DNA of 64,000 nt from Chryseobacterium sp. CH21 (GTDB lineage: Bacteria; Bacteroidota; Bacteroidia; Flavobacteriales; Weeksellaceae): NCBI RefSeq assembly GCF_004119445.1, contig NZ_QICI01000062.1, positions 62,001-126,000 of the forward strand, written 5' to 3'. Position numbers and translations under genes: made by a program. This document shows positions 57,381 through 64,000 of the stretch, piece by piece. Within the stretch, counting starts at the first letter, position 1. Every line of letters begins with the position of its first letter. A model generated the notes under the pieces. It did no database searches. It was not told the origin of the DNA and saw only the letters and a program-made list of their open reading frames with translations.

Positions 57381-57528
57381 ATTATCTTATTTTGGTTAGG
57401 ATAAAGATATTCTGTTTAACCATGATAAAAACTGTCATGTGACAAGATTTTGTATTTTTAAGATTTAAAAGAAATTTCTTGCCATTTATTTTATTTAACA
57501 TAATATAAAGAAAAACGAATTGTAACAC

Positions 57529-58121
57529 ATGAATGAAAGTATTGTCAAGAAAATCCAAAAGTTAGGGGGAAATACGGACGCTGTACGCGATGATAAAAAT
57601 TTTGCTGAAAACTGGCAGAGCATCAGGTTCCATCATTATCTTTATGATAAAGACTGGGGTGTCTATGGACTTGATCAGTATTATGAGAAAAATAAAACTT
57701 TATATCATGATAACACCGAAAATTTTATAAAAATTTATTGGAACATTATTTTTGTGAACATGAATTGCCGTACGGTCAATATTTTCTCAGAGATTGGTTT
57801 TTCACACCGTTTAAAGAAGGCACAGACGATCATGGAGAACTTGAAGGGTTTGTAGAGGAATACGAATTAAAAAAAATCGTAGATGGCAAAGAAATGGATT
57901 TTATCTGTATATTTTATTCTTACGGATATCCGGATCACTATTTTGCTTGTGTCACAGATCCAGATCAGACTAATCCGACAGTGTATGGTACAGACCATGA
58001 AGTTTATTTTCAGGAAATTGATGAGAAAGGAAGTCTGGAAGAGTTTCTTGACCGGTTTATGACCAAAGAGGAGTTCTTAGAAACGGTTAAAGAATATTTA
58101 TCAGGAAAAATTGCAAAATAA
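57529..58121 (+). pseudogene. SUKH-like (SMI1/KNR4-type) protein, one-base frameshift, tentative family
   Basis: Two frames, 57529 to about 57730 and from there to 58121. Adding one A to the five-A run at 57729-57733 joins them as ENFIKNLLEHYFCEHELPYG and gives 197 residues. The C-terminal half (VYGTDHEVYFQEIDEKGSLE, then EFLDRFM) resembles the end of SMI1/KNR4 (SUKH) proteins, many of which are immunity proteins of polymorphic toxins. No toxin gene is adjacent. The family is an inference from motif likeness. Confidence 0.55.
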
Positions 58122-58245
58122 GGGATTTTGGAGTGGTTAGTCCTCTATTTTAAAGAGATAACTAAAAGTCTTATAATTTATATTATGTTAAATTATTCAT
58201 GTTGACATATTTGTACATTTTAATTAAAAGCTTAATACTAATTAA

Positions 58246-58389
58246 TTATGAAGACTTCCCAATTCTTTGGATCCAATTCCAAAGTTGAGATTTAAGCCCT
58301 TCTGCAATTATATCTTTAAGCTCACCATTCTCAGAATTCCATGTTAGTCAAATTCTTTCATAGGTCAATAAATTGCGTGAAAATTTCAT
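58246..58389 (-). pseudogene. Short degraded reading frame after the DapB-like gene
   Basis: In the 330-bp spacer after the DapB-like gene. From an ATG at 58389 the minus strand reads MKFSRNLLTYERI, an in-frame TGA, then LTWNSENGELKDIIAEGLKS and QLWNWIQRIGKSS to a TAA at 58246. The composition is protein-like. I do not recognise it. It may be a gene remnant or chance. The rest of 58122-58451 shows nothing. Confidence 0.3.
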
Positions 58390-58451
58390 TTCAAATTCAT
58401 CTTAAGTCTAAATAGAAACAATTAAAAGTATTATAACATTGAAATTAGTAT

Positions 58452-59252
58452 TTAAAAATCCATAACGCTGTCTAAGCCCCTTCGTAATCCTTTAAAACTT
58501 CCTACTTTTTCAATGGCAAGCAACGCACCTTTAACATAAGGCTCTGCTCCTGCACCTGAGTCATGACGAATCGTCAATCTTTCATCTTTTAAACCAAAAA
58601 TAGATTCTACAGAAATTACATATCCCGGAAGCCTCACTGAATGAATCTGAACACCATCTACGTCAGCTCCCCGACTTGCTTTTTCACCAATCAATTCATC
58701 TTGAGATACATGAAGCAGCGGCTTTTGAACTTTTGATAATCGATGGGCCAATTCTCTGGCTGTACCACTGGGACTATCTATTTTATCTTCGTGGGTATAG
58801 TCAATGATTTCAAAATTTGGAATATACCGAGCCGCCATCTCTGCAAACTTCTGAAGTAATACAACCGTGATGGCAAAATTTCCAACAGCCAAAACAGAAG
58901 TATTATTAGAATTTGCCACTTTTTCAATTTCATCATAGTCTTTTGTTGTAAGTCCAGAAGTCCCTACAACAACCTTCCTGCCATGCTCAAGACATTTTAT
59001 GATATTAATTTTTCCAATTTCTGGACGGGTATAGTCTACCAATACATCAAATTCTACAAGTTCTAAAGCTTCTTCTATAGTTTCGAAAATAGGTATAGCA
59101 TAATCTCCTAATTTTAAAACTTCTGCTAGATTTTCACCTTTATGTTTTCTGGAAAGCGCACCTACCAATTTAATATTTTGTTGTTCAATAATCCCTTTAC
59201 TAAGAGCTGAGCCAGCCCATCCCGTTGCTCCTGCAATAAATACTTTAATCAT
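58452..59252 (-). CDS. DapB-family reductase (dihydrodipicolinate reductase-like) with altered active site
   Basis: 266 residues of the 4-hydroxy-tetrahydrodipicolinate reductase family. The NAD(P)H fold is FIAGATGWAGSALSKG near 5-20, and VVVGTSGLTTKDYDEIE near 94-110 follows. In E. coli DapB the catalytic histidine is the first of EAHHRHKVDAPSGTA; here the segment is DYTHEDKIDSPSGTA, so that His is Thr while the second His and the Lys remain. SVRLPGYVISVESIFG and RHDSGAGAEPYVKGAL follow. It overlaps the MarR gene by 4 bp. The protein may act on another substrate than lysine biosynthesis. Confidence 0.85.
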   Translation of the reverse strand: MIKVFIAGATGWAGSALSKGIIEQQNIKLVGALSRKHKGENLAEVLKLGDYAIPIFETIEEALELVEFDVLVDYTRPEIGKINIIKCLEHGRKVVVGTSGLTTKDYDEIEKVANSNNTSVLAVGNFAITVVLLQKFAEMAARYIPNFEIIDYTHEDKIDSPSGTARELAHRLSKVQKPLLHVSQDELIGEKASRGADVDGVQIHSVRLPGYVISVESIFGLKDERLTIRHDSGAGAEPYVKGALLAIEKVGSFKGLRRGLDSVMDF

Positions 59253-59734
59253 TTTTTTAAATTTTTTAATGTACGTTCTTTATAACTACTCTCTCTCACC
59301 TTTTCCTCTATGGAGTCTAAGTTTCTTAAAAAATCTGGGGTATCTGCCACAAGCTCTTGCATAGTCATTGTACAGGCACTCCAAAATTTTTCGAATTGAG
59401 GCAATGATTCAAAAGATTTTTCAGTGAGTTTTACAATTTGCTTTCTGGAATCAATTTTATCTGTAATCGTTATCAAATATCCTCTTTCCTTCATTTTTTG
59501 AATAATTTTAATGACTGCAGGATGAGACATCTTTAATTTTTCAGAAATTTCAGTGATGGTAAAATCAGGATTGTTTTTTAAGAGTAAAAACATCAAATGC
59601 CAATTAGGCTCAATATCCGCTCCTACAGATTTATAAAAATCTTTAGTGCTGTATAAAATAGTATCACTTAGCCTTTTTAATCTGCTGGTAAGTCCGGCAA
59701 GATCAATTTGTGATAAAAAATCATCCTCAACCAT
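59249..59734 (-). CDS. MarR-family transcriptional regulator
   Basis: 161 residues from the ATG at 59734. A TTG at 59764 would place the start upstream of the operator. Winged helix: FTITEISEKLKMSHPAVIKI near 58-77, IIQKMKERGYLITITDKIDS near 77-96, then RKQIVKLTEKS. MarR proteins sense small aromatic ligands. Its end overlaps the DapB-like gene (ATGA), so both are co-translated. The palindrome just upstream of its start is a likely own operator. Confidence 0.88.
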   Translation of the reverse strand: MVEDDFLSQIDLAGLTSRLKRLSDTILYSTKDFYKSVGADIEPNWHLMFLLLKNNPDFTITEISEKLKMSHPAVIKIIQKMKERGYLITITDKIDSRKQIVKLTEKSFESLPQFEKFWSACTMTMQELVADTPDFLRNLDSIEEKVRESSYKERTLKNLKK

Positions 59735-59741
59735 ATATTTA

Positions 59742-59761
59742 TGTAACTGGTTACAAAAATA
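59742..59761 (-). promoter_or_regulatory. MarR auto-operator and -7 element
   Basis: Perfect inverted repeat TGTAAC-TG-GTTACA (59742-59755). On the minus strand TATTTTTG (59761-59754) matches TAnnTTTG and overlaps it by two bases. The MarR ATG is 7 bp downstream of the palindrome. Confidence 0.65.
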
Positions 59762-59834
59762 CAAAATAAAATAGAATGTTTCTTTTTTTTGTTTTTTTCA
59801 AAGACATTGGTCAGAAAAAGTAGCCAACAAATTA

Positions 59835-60692
59835 TTATAGAAACTCCTGAAAAGCTTTTGCGGCTTTCTTTTGATAGGCATCTTTTAAGGAAATAATCGT
59901 TGCTTCCCGCAGCATATTCTTTCCACTGATTGGGATGGTTACTAATCCGTCGCCATCAACGCTTACTTGCGTGAGAATGCTATTCCAGGCACCCGTTTTA
60001 ACGAGCTCCAACAATGTGGGAATATCATTGATTTCGACCAATACATTGGGTTTAAGTTTTTTTGCCTTTAGCAAGTTATTGATAAACTGAATGGTGCTGT
60101 ATCCACTATCGGGTAAGGCAAGAGGCAGGTCAATGATTTCTTTTAAGGTAATCGAAGACCGTTTGGAAAGAACAGAATTTTTAGATACGACCAAGGTCAT
60201 CGGAGAAAAAAACAAACTGCGATGTTCCAAATGAGAATCACTGCTTTCTTCCCGAAAGGTAAGAACAAAGTCAAGCTCGGTATTATTCAGTTTTTCTATG
60301 AGTTCTGAAGTTGTTCCAAATACAATTTTCACTTTAATAGCCGGAAATTTTTCTGAAAAAAGAAGAAGCGCTTTGGTGAGCAAGTTCCGTAAAGCATACG
60401 TGACACCAATAGAAAGATTGCCTGCGTTAAGGTTATTCAAATCTTTCATCATCATCAAACCATCTTTAGCACGACTGACACTTTGGAATGCATATTCCGA
60501 AAAAAGTAATCCTGCCTCTGTAAGCGTAATCCTCTTCCCAATACGGTTGAATAAAGGAATATTAATTTCATCTTCCAACTGCTTTATCTGCTGAGAAAGT
60601 GTGCTTTGGCTGATATTAAGCTGATGGGCTGCTTCTGTAAAATTAAGCAGTTCTTTAGCTTTTAGGAAATATTTTAGTTGACGTAATTCCAT
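59835..60692 (-). CDS. LysR-family transcriptional regulator
   Basis: 285 residues. N-terminal helix-turn-helix: LRQLKYFLKAKELLNFTEAA near 3-22, AHQLNISQSTLSQQIKQLED near 22-41, and IPLFNRIGKRITLTEAG. The substrate-binding domain fills about 90-285, with LSIGVTYALRNLLTKAL at its start. It is divergent from the cyclotransferase-MFS-dehydrogenase-hydrolase operon, which it probably controls through the inverted repeat in the 97-bp spacer. Confidence 0.93.
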   Translation of the reverse strand: MELRQLKYFLKAKELLNFTEAAHQLNISQSTLSQQIKQLEDEINIPLFNRIGKRITLTEAGLLFSEYAFQSVSRAKDGLMMMKDLNNLNAGNLSIGVTYALRNLLTKALLLFSEKFPAIKVKIVFGTTSELIEKLNNTELDFVLTFREESSDSHLEHRSLFFSPMTLVVSKNSVLSKRSSITLKEIIDLPLALPDSGYSTIQFINNLLKAKKLKPNVLVEINDIPTLLELVKTGAWNSILTQVSVDGDGLVTIPISGKNMLREATIISLKDAYQKKAAKAFQEFL

Positions 60693-60707
60693 TTTTCAAA
60701 TCGGTTT

Positions 60708-60728
60708 TTTCGATTGATTTCATCGAAA
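60708..60728. promoter_or_regulatory. Probable LysR binding site in divergent spacer
   Basis: Perfect inverted repeat TTTCGAT (60708-60714) and ATCGAAA (60722-60728) with a seven-base spacer, 15 bp upstream of the lysR start and about 60 bp before the divergent operon. This is the usual place for a LysR site. Confidence 0.6.
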
Positions 60729-60789
60729 CAAAGAGTTTTACAAATTTATAAAATATATAGAACTTTGCTTTATCAATATAAAATTTAAA

Positions 60790-61254
60790 ATGATGAGTGA
60801 CCTTACGCTGCTTTCAATGTTAAATCGACGAAAAGATATCGCAGATATTACTCTAAAAGCATTAGATCAATATAACCTATCTATTGAGGAGCAATATTTT
60901 TTGACACGTTATCAACCGGAAAATAGACTGATTATTTACGGAACACTGGCTCCCGGCAAACCGAATCACCATAAGATGACCCATATCAAAGGAGATTGGA
61001 AACCGGCAATCCTAAAAGGAGGAAAACTGGAAACCAAAGGCTGGGGAGCGGAACTTGGTTTCAATGGTTATGTACCAACCGAAGAAAATGAACAGGCAGA
61101 TATTCCATGCTACGTACTGTTTTCAGACAATCTTAATGAAAACTGGGATTTTTTAGATGGTTTTGAAGGGGAAGGATACAAACGAATACTTGCAAATTAT
61201 GAACTTGAAGACGGACAACAAGGTATTGGATACTTATACGCCATTAACGAATAG
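60790..61254 (+). CDS. Gamma-glutamylcyclotransferase-family protein
   Basis: 154 residues. The GGCT fold signature is IIYGTLAPGKPNHHKM near 48-63, followed by WGAELGFNGYVP and FLDGFEGEGYKRILANYELE near 120-139, where the conserved Glu/Asp sits. Relatives cleave gamma-glutamyl peptides or gamma-glutamylamines. The N-terminal 45 residues are an extra helical part. It is the first gene of the LysR-linked operon and overlaps the next gene. Confidence 0.82.
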   Translation: MMSDLTLLSMLNRRKDIADITLKALDQYNLSIEEQYFLTRYQPENRLIIYGTLAPGKPNHHKMTHIKGDWKPAILKGGKLETKGWGAELGFNGYVPTEENEQADIPCYVLFSDNLNENWDFLDGFEGEGYKRILANYELEDGQQGIGYLYAINE

Positions 61255-62472
61255 GAAACTTTTTGTACAATCTGACCTTATCGAAAAGACAAAGGAAAAA
61301 GCCGATAAAGGCAGCAAAAGATTCCGAAATATACAGTTGACTATTTTTCTTTCGGGACTTTCTGTATTTGCGCAATTGTATCTTTTTCAACCTTTATTGC
61401 CTACGGTTGCCAAAGATTTTGGAATTTCTGCTGGCGACAGTTCATTACTCGTATCTTCCTCTACGCTCGGAATGGCTTTGGGACTTTTGTTTTTTGCATT
61501 TAAATCAGACAGTTTTTCACGTAAAAACCAGATGCTTTTTGCAATGGTTTCTTCTGCCATATTAACGATTGTTTCAGCTTGGATTTATAGTTTTCCTCTT
61601 CTCATTGCAATTGGCGTTGTTAAAGGTTTTGTAATCGCTGGCGTTTCCTCTGTTGCCCTGCCCTATTTAACCGAAGAAGTGAAATTCTCTGTGATAGGTT
61701 TAGCCATCAGTATGTACCTCAATGGAAATACCATTGGTGGGATGAGCGGTAGAATTGTCACAACAATCCTGGATGGCGAAATAGGTTGGCGTAATACTGT
61801 TACGATTATCGGTATGATAAGTTTGATTCTTGCGGTTATTTTTGGAAGATATTTTCCGAAATCTCTCTTTTTTGAACCCCAAAAAACAGACTTTTCCTTA
61901 AAATATAAGGAAATGAAAAACTTTGTTTCAGATCCATATATGATGCGTCTGTATATTGTTGCCTTTTTAATAATGGGAATCTTTGTAAGTATCTACAATT
62001 ACCTTACCTACAGACTTGAATCTCCTCCCTTTCATTAAATCATATTTTCATTGCGTTTATATTTATGATTTATACATTTGGTTTGTTGGGCACGACGGTT
62101 GTTGGCAGATTATCAGAAAAACAGGAACCCCAAAAACTTTTGATGAGTTCATTGATTTTGATGACTGTCGGTATCGTCTTGTTATTTTCAGGCAGATTAT
62201 TATTAGTCATCATTGGACTTATTATGCTGACGTTTGCCTTCTTTGCTGCTCATACGATGGCCAGCCGAATGGTCGTTGTACACGCTAAAACAGGTAAAAG
62301 TTCTGCCACTTCACTCTATTGGCTTTTCTATTATCTCGGATCGGCAATGCTGGGAAGCGGAACAGGATATCTTCTGCATTTCAGCTCTTGGAATATCTTT
62401 GTTTGGATACTCATTGGATTTATATTAATGGCTTTTTTGTTGTCTTATAAAAAAGATAAGAAGCTTATTTAA
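61199..62472 (+). pseudogene. MFS transporter (YnfM-like), one-base frameshift
   Basis: A major-facilitator transporter in two frames. The first part carries helices 1-8 (for example FLSGLSVFAQLYLFQPLLPT, GVSSVALPYLTEEVKFSVIG). The second begins with MIYTFGLLGTTVVGRL and runs to 62472. Adding one T to the three-T run at 62030-62032 joins them as RLESPPFSLNHIFIAFIF and gives about 424 residues. The start is uncertain: the ATG at 61199 overlaps the previous gene by 56 bp, and no other ATG fits before helix 1. It probably exports a drug or metabolite. Confidence 0.82.
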
Positions 62473-62481
62473 AAATAAAAT

Positions 62482-63354
62482 ATGAAAAATAACACCTCAA
62501 AAATAACTATTGCAATTCTATATCCGGGTGATATGGGATTTGTAATTGCAAAAGAACTTATTAAAAACGATTTTCGCATAGTTTCCGTGTCAGAAGGAAG
62601 GTCTGAATTGACTAAAAAAAATATTAAAAATGCGGGTATTGAAGATTTGCCATCCATTAAAGAGTTAGCTGAAGTAAGTGATTATATATTGAGTTTGAAC
62701 AGCCCGAAGTCGAGTATTACCATAGCTAAAGAGGTTGCAGAATCTATTGCTTTTACACAGAAAAAAGCAGTATTTGTCGATCTCAATTCCAACAGTCCGG
62801 AAACAGCTTTAGAAATTGAGAAAATGATGATACACTCAGGAACAAGATTTATCAATGGTGCAGTAATGGGAGCTTCACAAGATATTCCCCATTCTGCGGT
62901 TTTTGTTCTAAGCGGTAAAGAAACACAGGAATTCATTACATTGCTTTCTCCAATTTTTAAGATAAAAAATGCTGGAGATCAAACTGTTTCGGCATCTGCC
63001 TATAAGCTGTTATTTTCTATGGTGAATAAAGGAATTAATGCTCTTTTCTTTGAAACAATGATAGCCGCAGCTCATTTTGGAATTTTGGATGAGCTTAATG
63101 AAAGCTTAATGAAATATCTTCCCGGAACATACGAAGATTTAAAGAAAACAACACCTACCTATCCACAACATATTAAACGACGAATTGATGAAATGAATGG
63201 TTTGTCGGAAATGCTTCAGACAGAAAATTTACCCAACGGAATAGCATTAACAGCAGCACAAATCTTCGAAAAAATATACAATTCGGGAATATTTGAAGAT
63301 AAAACCCCAAAAACAGTAACAGAAACATTTGAATATTTTAAAACAATAAAATGA
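62482..63354 (+). CDS. 6-phosphogluconate-dehydrogenase-like NAD(P) oxidoreductase (DUF1932 type)
   Basis: 290 residues. The Rossmann part starts IAILYPGDMGFVIAKEL near 10-26, a form of the GxGxMG NAD motif typical of the 3-hydroxyisobutyrate-dehydrogenase-like group. DLNSNSPETALEIEKM near 113-128 and FINGAVMGASQDIPH near 136-150 hold the substrate loop. The helical C-terminal domain (SAYKLLFSMVNKGINALFFE near 173-192) fits DUF1932. The substrate is unknown. Its stop overlaps the start of the next gene (ATGA). Confidence 0.82.
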   Translation: MKNNTSKITIAILYPGDMGFVIAKELIKNDFRIVSVSEGRSELTKKNIKNAGIEDLPSIKELAEVSDYILSLNSPKSSITIAKEVAESIAFTQKKAVFVDLNSNSPETALEIEKMMIHSGTRFINGAVMGASQDIPHSAVFVLSGKETQEFITLLSPIFKIKNAGDQTVSASAYKLLFSMVNKGINALFFETMIAAAHFGILDELNESLMKYLPGTYEDLKKTTPTYPQHIKRRIDEMNGLSEMLQTENLPNGIALTAAQIFEKIYNSGIFEDKTPKTVTETFEYFKTIK

Positions 63355-64000
63355 AAATACATCCATTAAAAGACGGCGATTTCCTAGTAACCAAAGAAAA
63401 GACATTCCATTATTTAGAAAAATCGGAAGGGCTTAAAGGTTTAAAAATGGCTACCCAACCTTTTTTAATAGAAACTACGTATGAAGTAATTCTTCTCGAT
63501 GCTGGTTTAGGTTTGGTAGAAAACGGAATTCCAACGATATGGGAGAACATCTATGCAACTGGTCTTCAACCAAAAGATGTAAGCAAAATTCTTTTATCAC
63601 ACCTTCACAAAGATCATATCGATGGGCTGGTGAATACATCAGAAGAAGGCTGGAAACTCAATTTTCCGGAAGCCGAAGTTTATCTTCAAAAAAGAGAATA
63701 CGATTTTGCCCTTTCAAAATCAGAAAATCCATCTTTTGACCTTGAAGTTTTAGATTTTATAATTAAAAATGCAAAAATAGTTTGGATGAATGAAGACAAA
63801 GGCAATCTCAGTTCAGAGATTTCTTTTGAGGTCACTGGCGGACACACGCCATATCATCAAGTATTTTTTATTAGGGAAAACGGGGAAACGGCTTTTTACG
63901 GGGCAGACAATCTGCCAACAACGGCTTATCTGAAATATCAGATTGCTTTCAAAACCGATTTCGATGGAAAACTGGCCATGGAAGCTCGCAACCAATGGGA
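63351..64000 (+). CDS. MBL-fold metallo-hydrolase, cut by the window end
   Basis: 216 complete codons, open at the right edge. The metallo-beta-lactamase zinc motif is in LSHLHKDHIDGLV (HxHxDH) near 86-95, the third ligand His is in VTGGHTPYHQVFF near 165, and an Asp in FYGADNLPTTAY near 184. Substrate unknown. It overlaps the dehydrogenase stop by 4 bp (ATGA), so it is the fourth gene of the LysR-linked operon. The remainder lies beyond 64000. Confidence 0.85.
   Translation, partial: MKIHPLKDGDFLVTKEKTFHYLEKSEGLKGLKMATQPFLIETTYEVILLDAGLGLVENGIPTIWENIYATGLQPKDVSKILLSHLHKDHIDGLVNTSEEGWKLNFPEAEVYLQKREYDFALSKSENPSFDLEVLDFIIKNAKIVWMNEDKGNLSSEISFEVTGGHTPYHQVFFIRENGETAFYGADNLPTTAYLKYQIAFKTDFDGKLAMEARNQW

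Overview
The window looks like chromosome of a Flavobacteriia member close to Chryseobacterium (Weeksellaceae). The evidence is AT-rich DNA, promoters of the Bacteroidetes type (-33 TTG or TTTG, about 19-20 bp, then TAnnTTTG), starts without Shine-Dalgarno sequences, a short RpoD of about 288 residues, an F1 beta subunit with the Bacteroidetes insertion, a type IX secretion C-terminal domain, a Bacteroidetes-type T6SS fragment (tssG-tssN-tssK), TonB receptors, a serine-palmitoyltransferase-like enzyme, and an IND/CGB-like class B1 metallo-beta-lactamase. No rRNA, tRNA, CRISPR array, prophage or intact insertion sequence was seen.

Layout. 0.2-3 kb: atpD-atpC and a secreted protein. 3.4-10.1 kb (minus strand): a B12-type radical SAM protein, a beta-helix-like protein, a DMT transporter, the sphingolipid-type PLP enzyme and a cysteine synthase. 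10.4-19.5 kb (plus): a large DUF2723/TMEM260-like membrane protein, a GT-C glycosyltransferase, DUF1697, kdsA and a TonB receptor. 19.6-23.3 kb: a copper-handling set (HYC_CC_PP protein, DUF3347 protein, a multicopper oxidase with two metal-binding modules and a CopB-like C-terminal barrel). 23.8-30.4 kb (minus): S9 peptidase, flavin monooxygenase, GNAT, lipoprotein, rpoD and an S1/P1 nuclease. 30.8-33.9 kb: tssG-tssN-tssK. 34-39.4 kb: a class V aminotransferase, the metallo-beta-lactamase, a TonB receptor and a DtxR-type regulator. 39.7-46 kb: a T9SS-exported metalloprotease, an orphan propeptide-like protein, threonine aldolase, a lipoprotein and a TIM-barrel-like protein. 46-49 kb (minus): an ArsR-SRPBCC-YdeI-DoxX-DUF4256 cluster with a clear repressed promoter. 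49-54.3 kb: Prc protease, a toxin-like lipoprotein with a following small lipoprotein, and a methyltransferase. 55-64 kb: YdcF, EamA, VOC, a SUKH-like protein, a MarR/DapB-like pair, and a LysR regulator divergent from a cyclotransferase-MFS-dehydrogenase-metallohydrolase operon that runs off the window.

Two patterns stand out. Seven otherwise normal genes (atpC, the GT-C enzyme, the kdsA-adjacent TonB receptor, the S1/P1 nuclease, ydcF, the SUKH-like gene and the MFS gene) are each broken by what reads as one missing base, nearly always in an A/T run. Restoring one base gives full-length proteins in every case. Because atpC is among them, consensus error is the simplest explanation. Second, intergenic DNA is rich in small repeats: hairpins with different stems but a shared TGATGAAG tail, inverted-repeat elements of 130-150 bp, heptamer tandem repeats and longer phrase-like repeats.

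Regulatory DNA is unusually readable: inverted repeats sit at the ArsR, DtxR, MarR and LysR genes, the first three overlapping a TAnnTTTG element, and strong hairpin terminators lie between many gene pairs.
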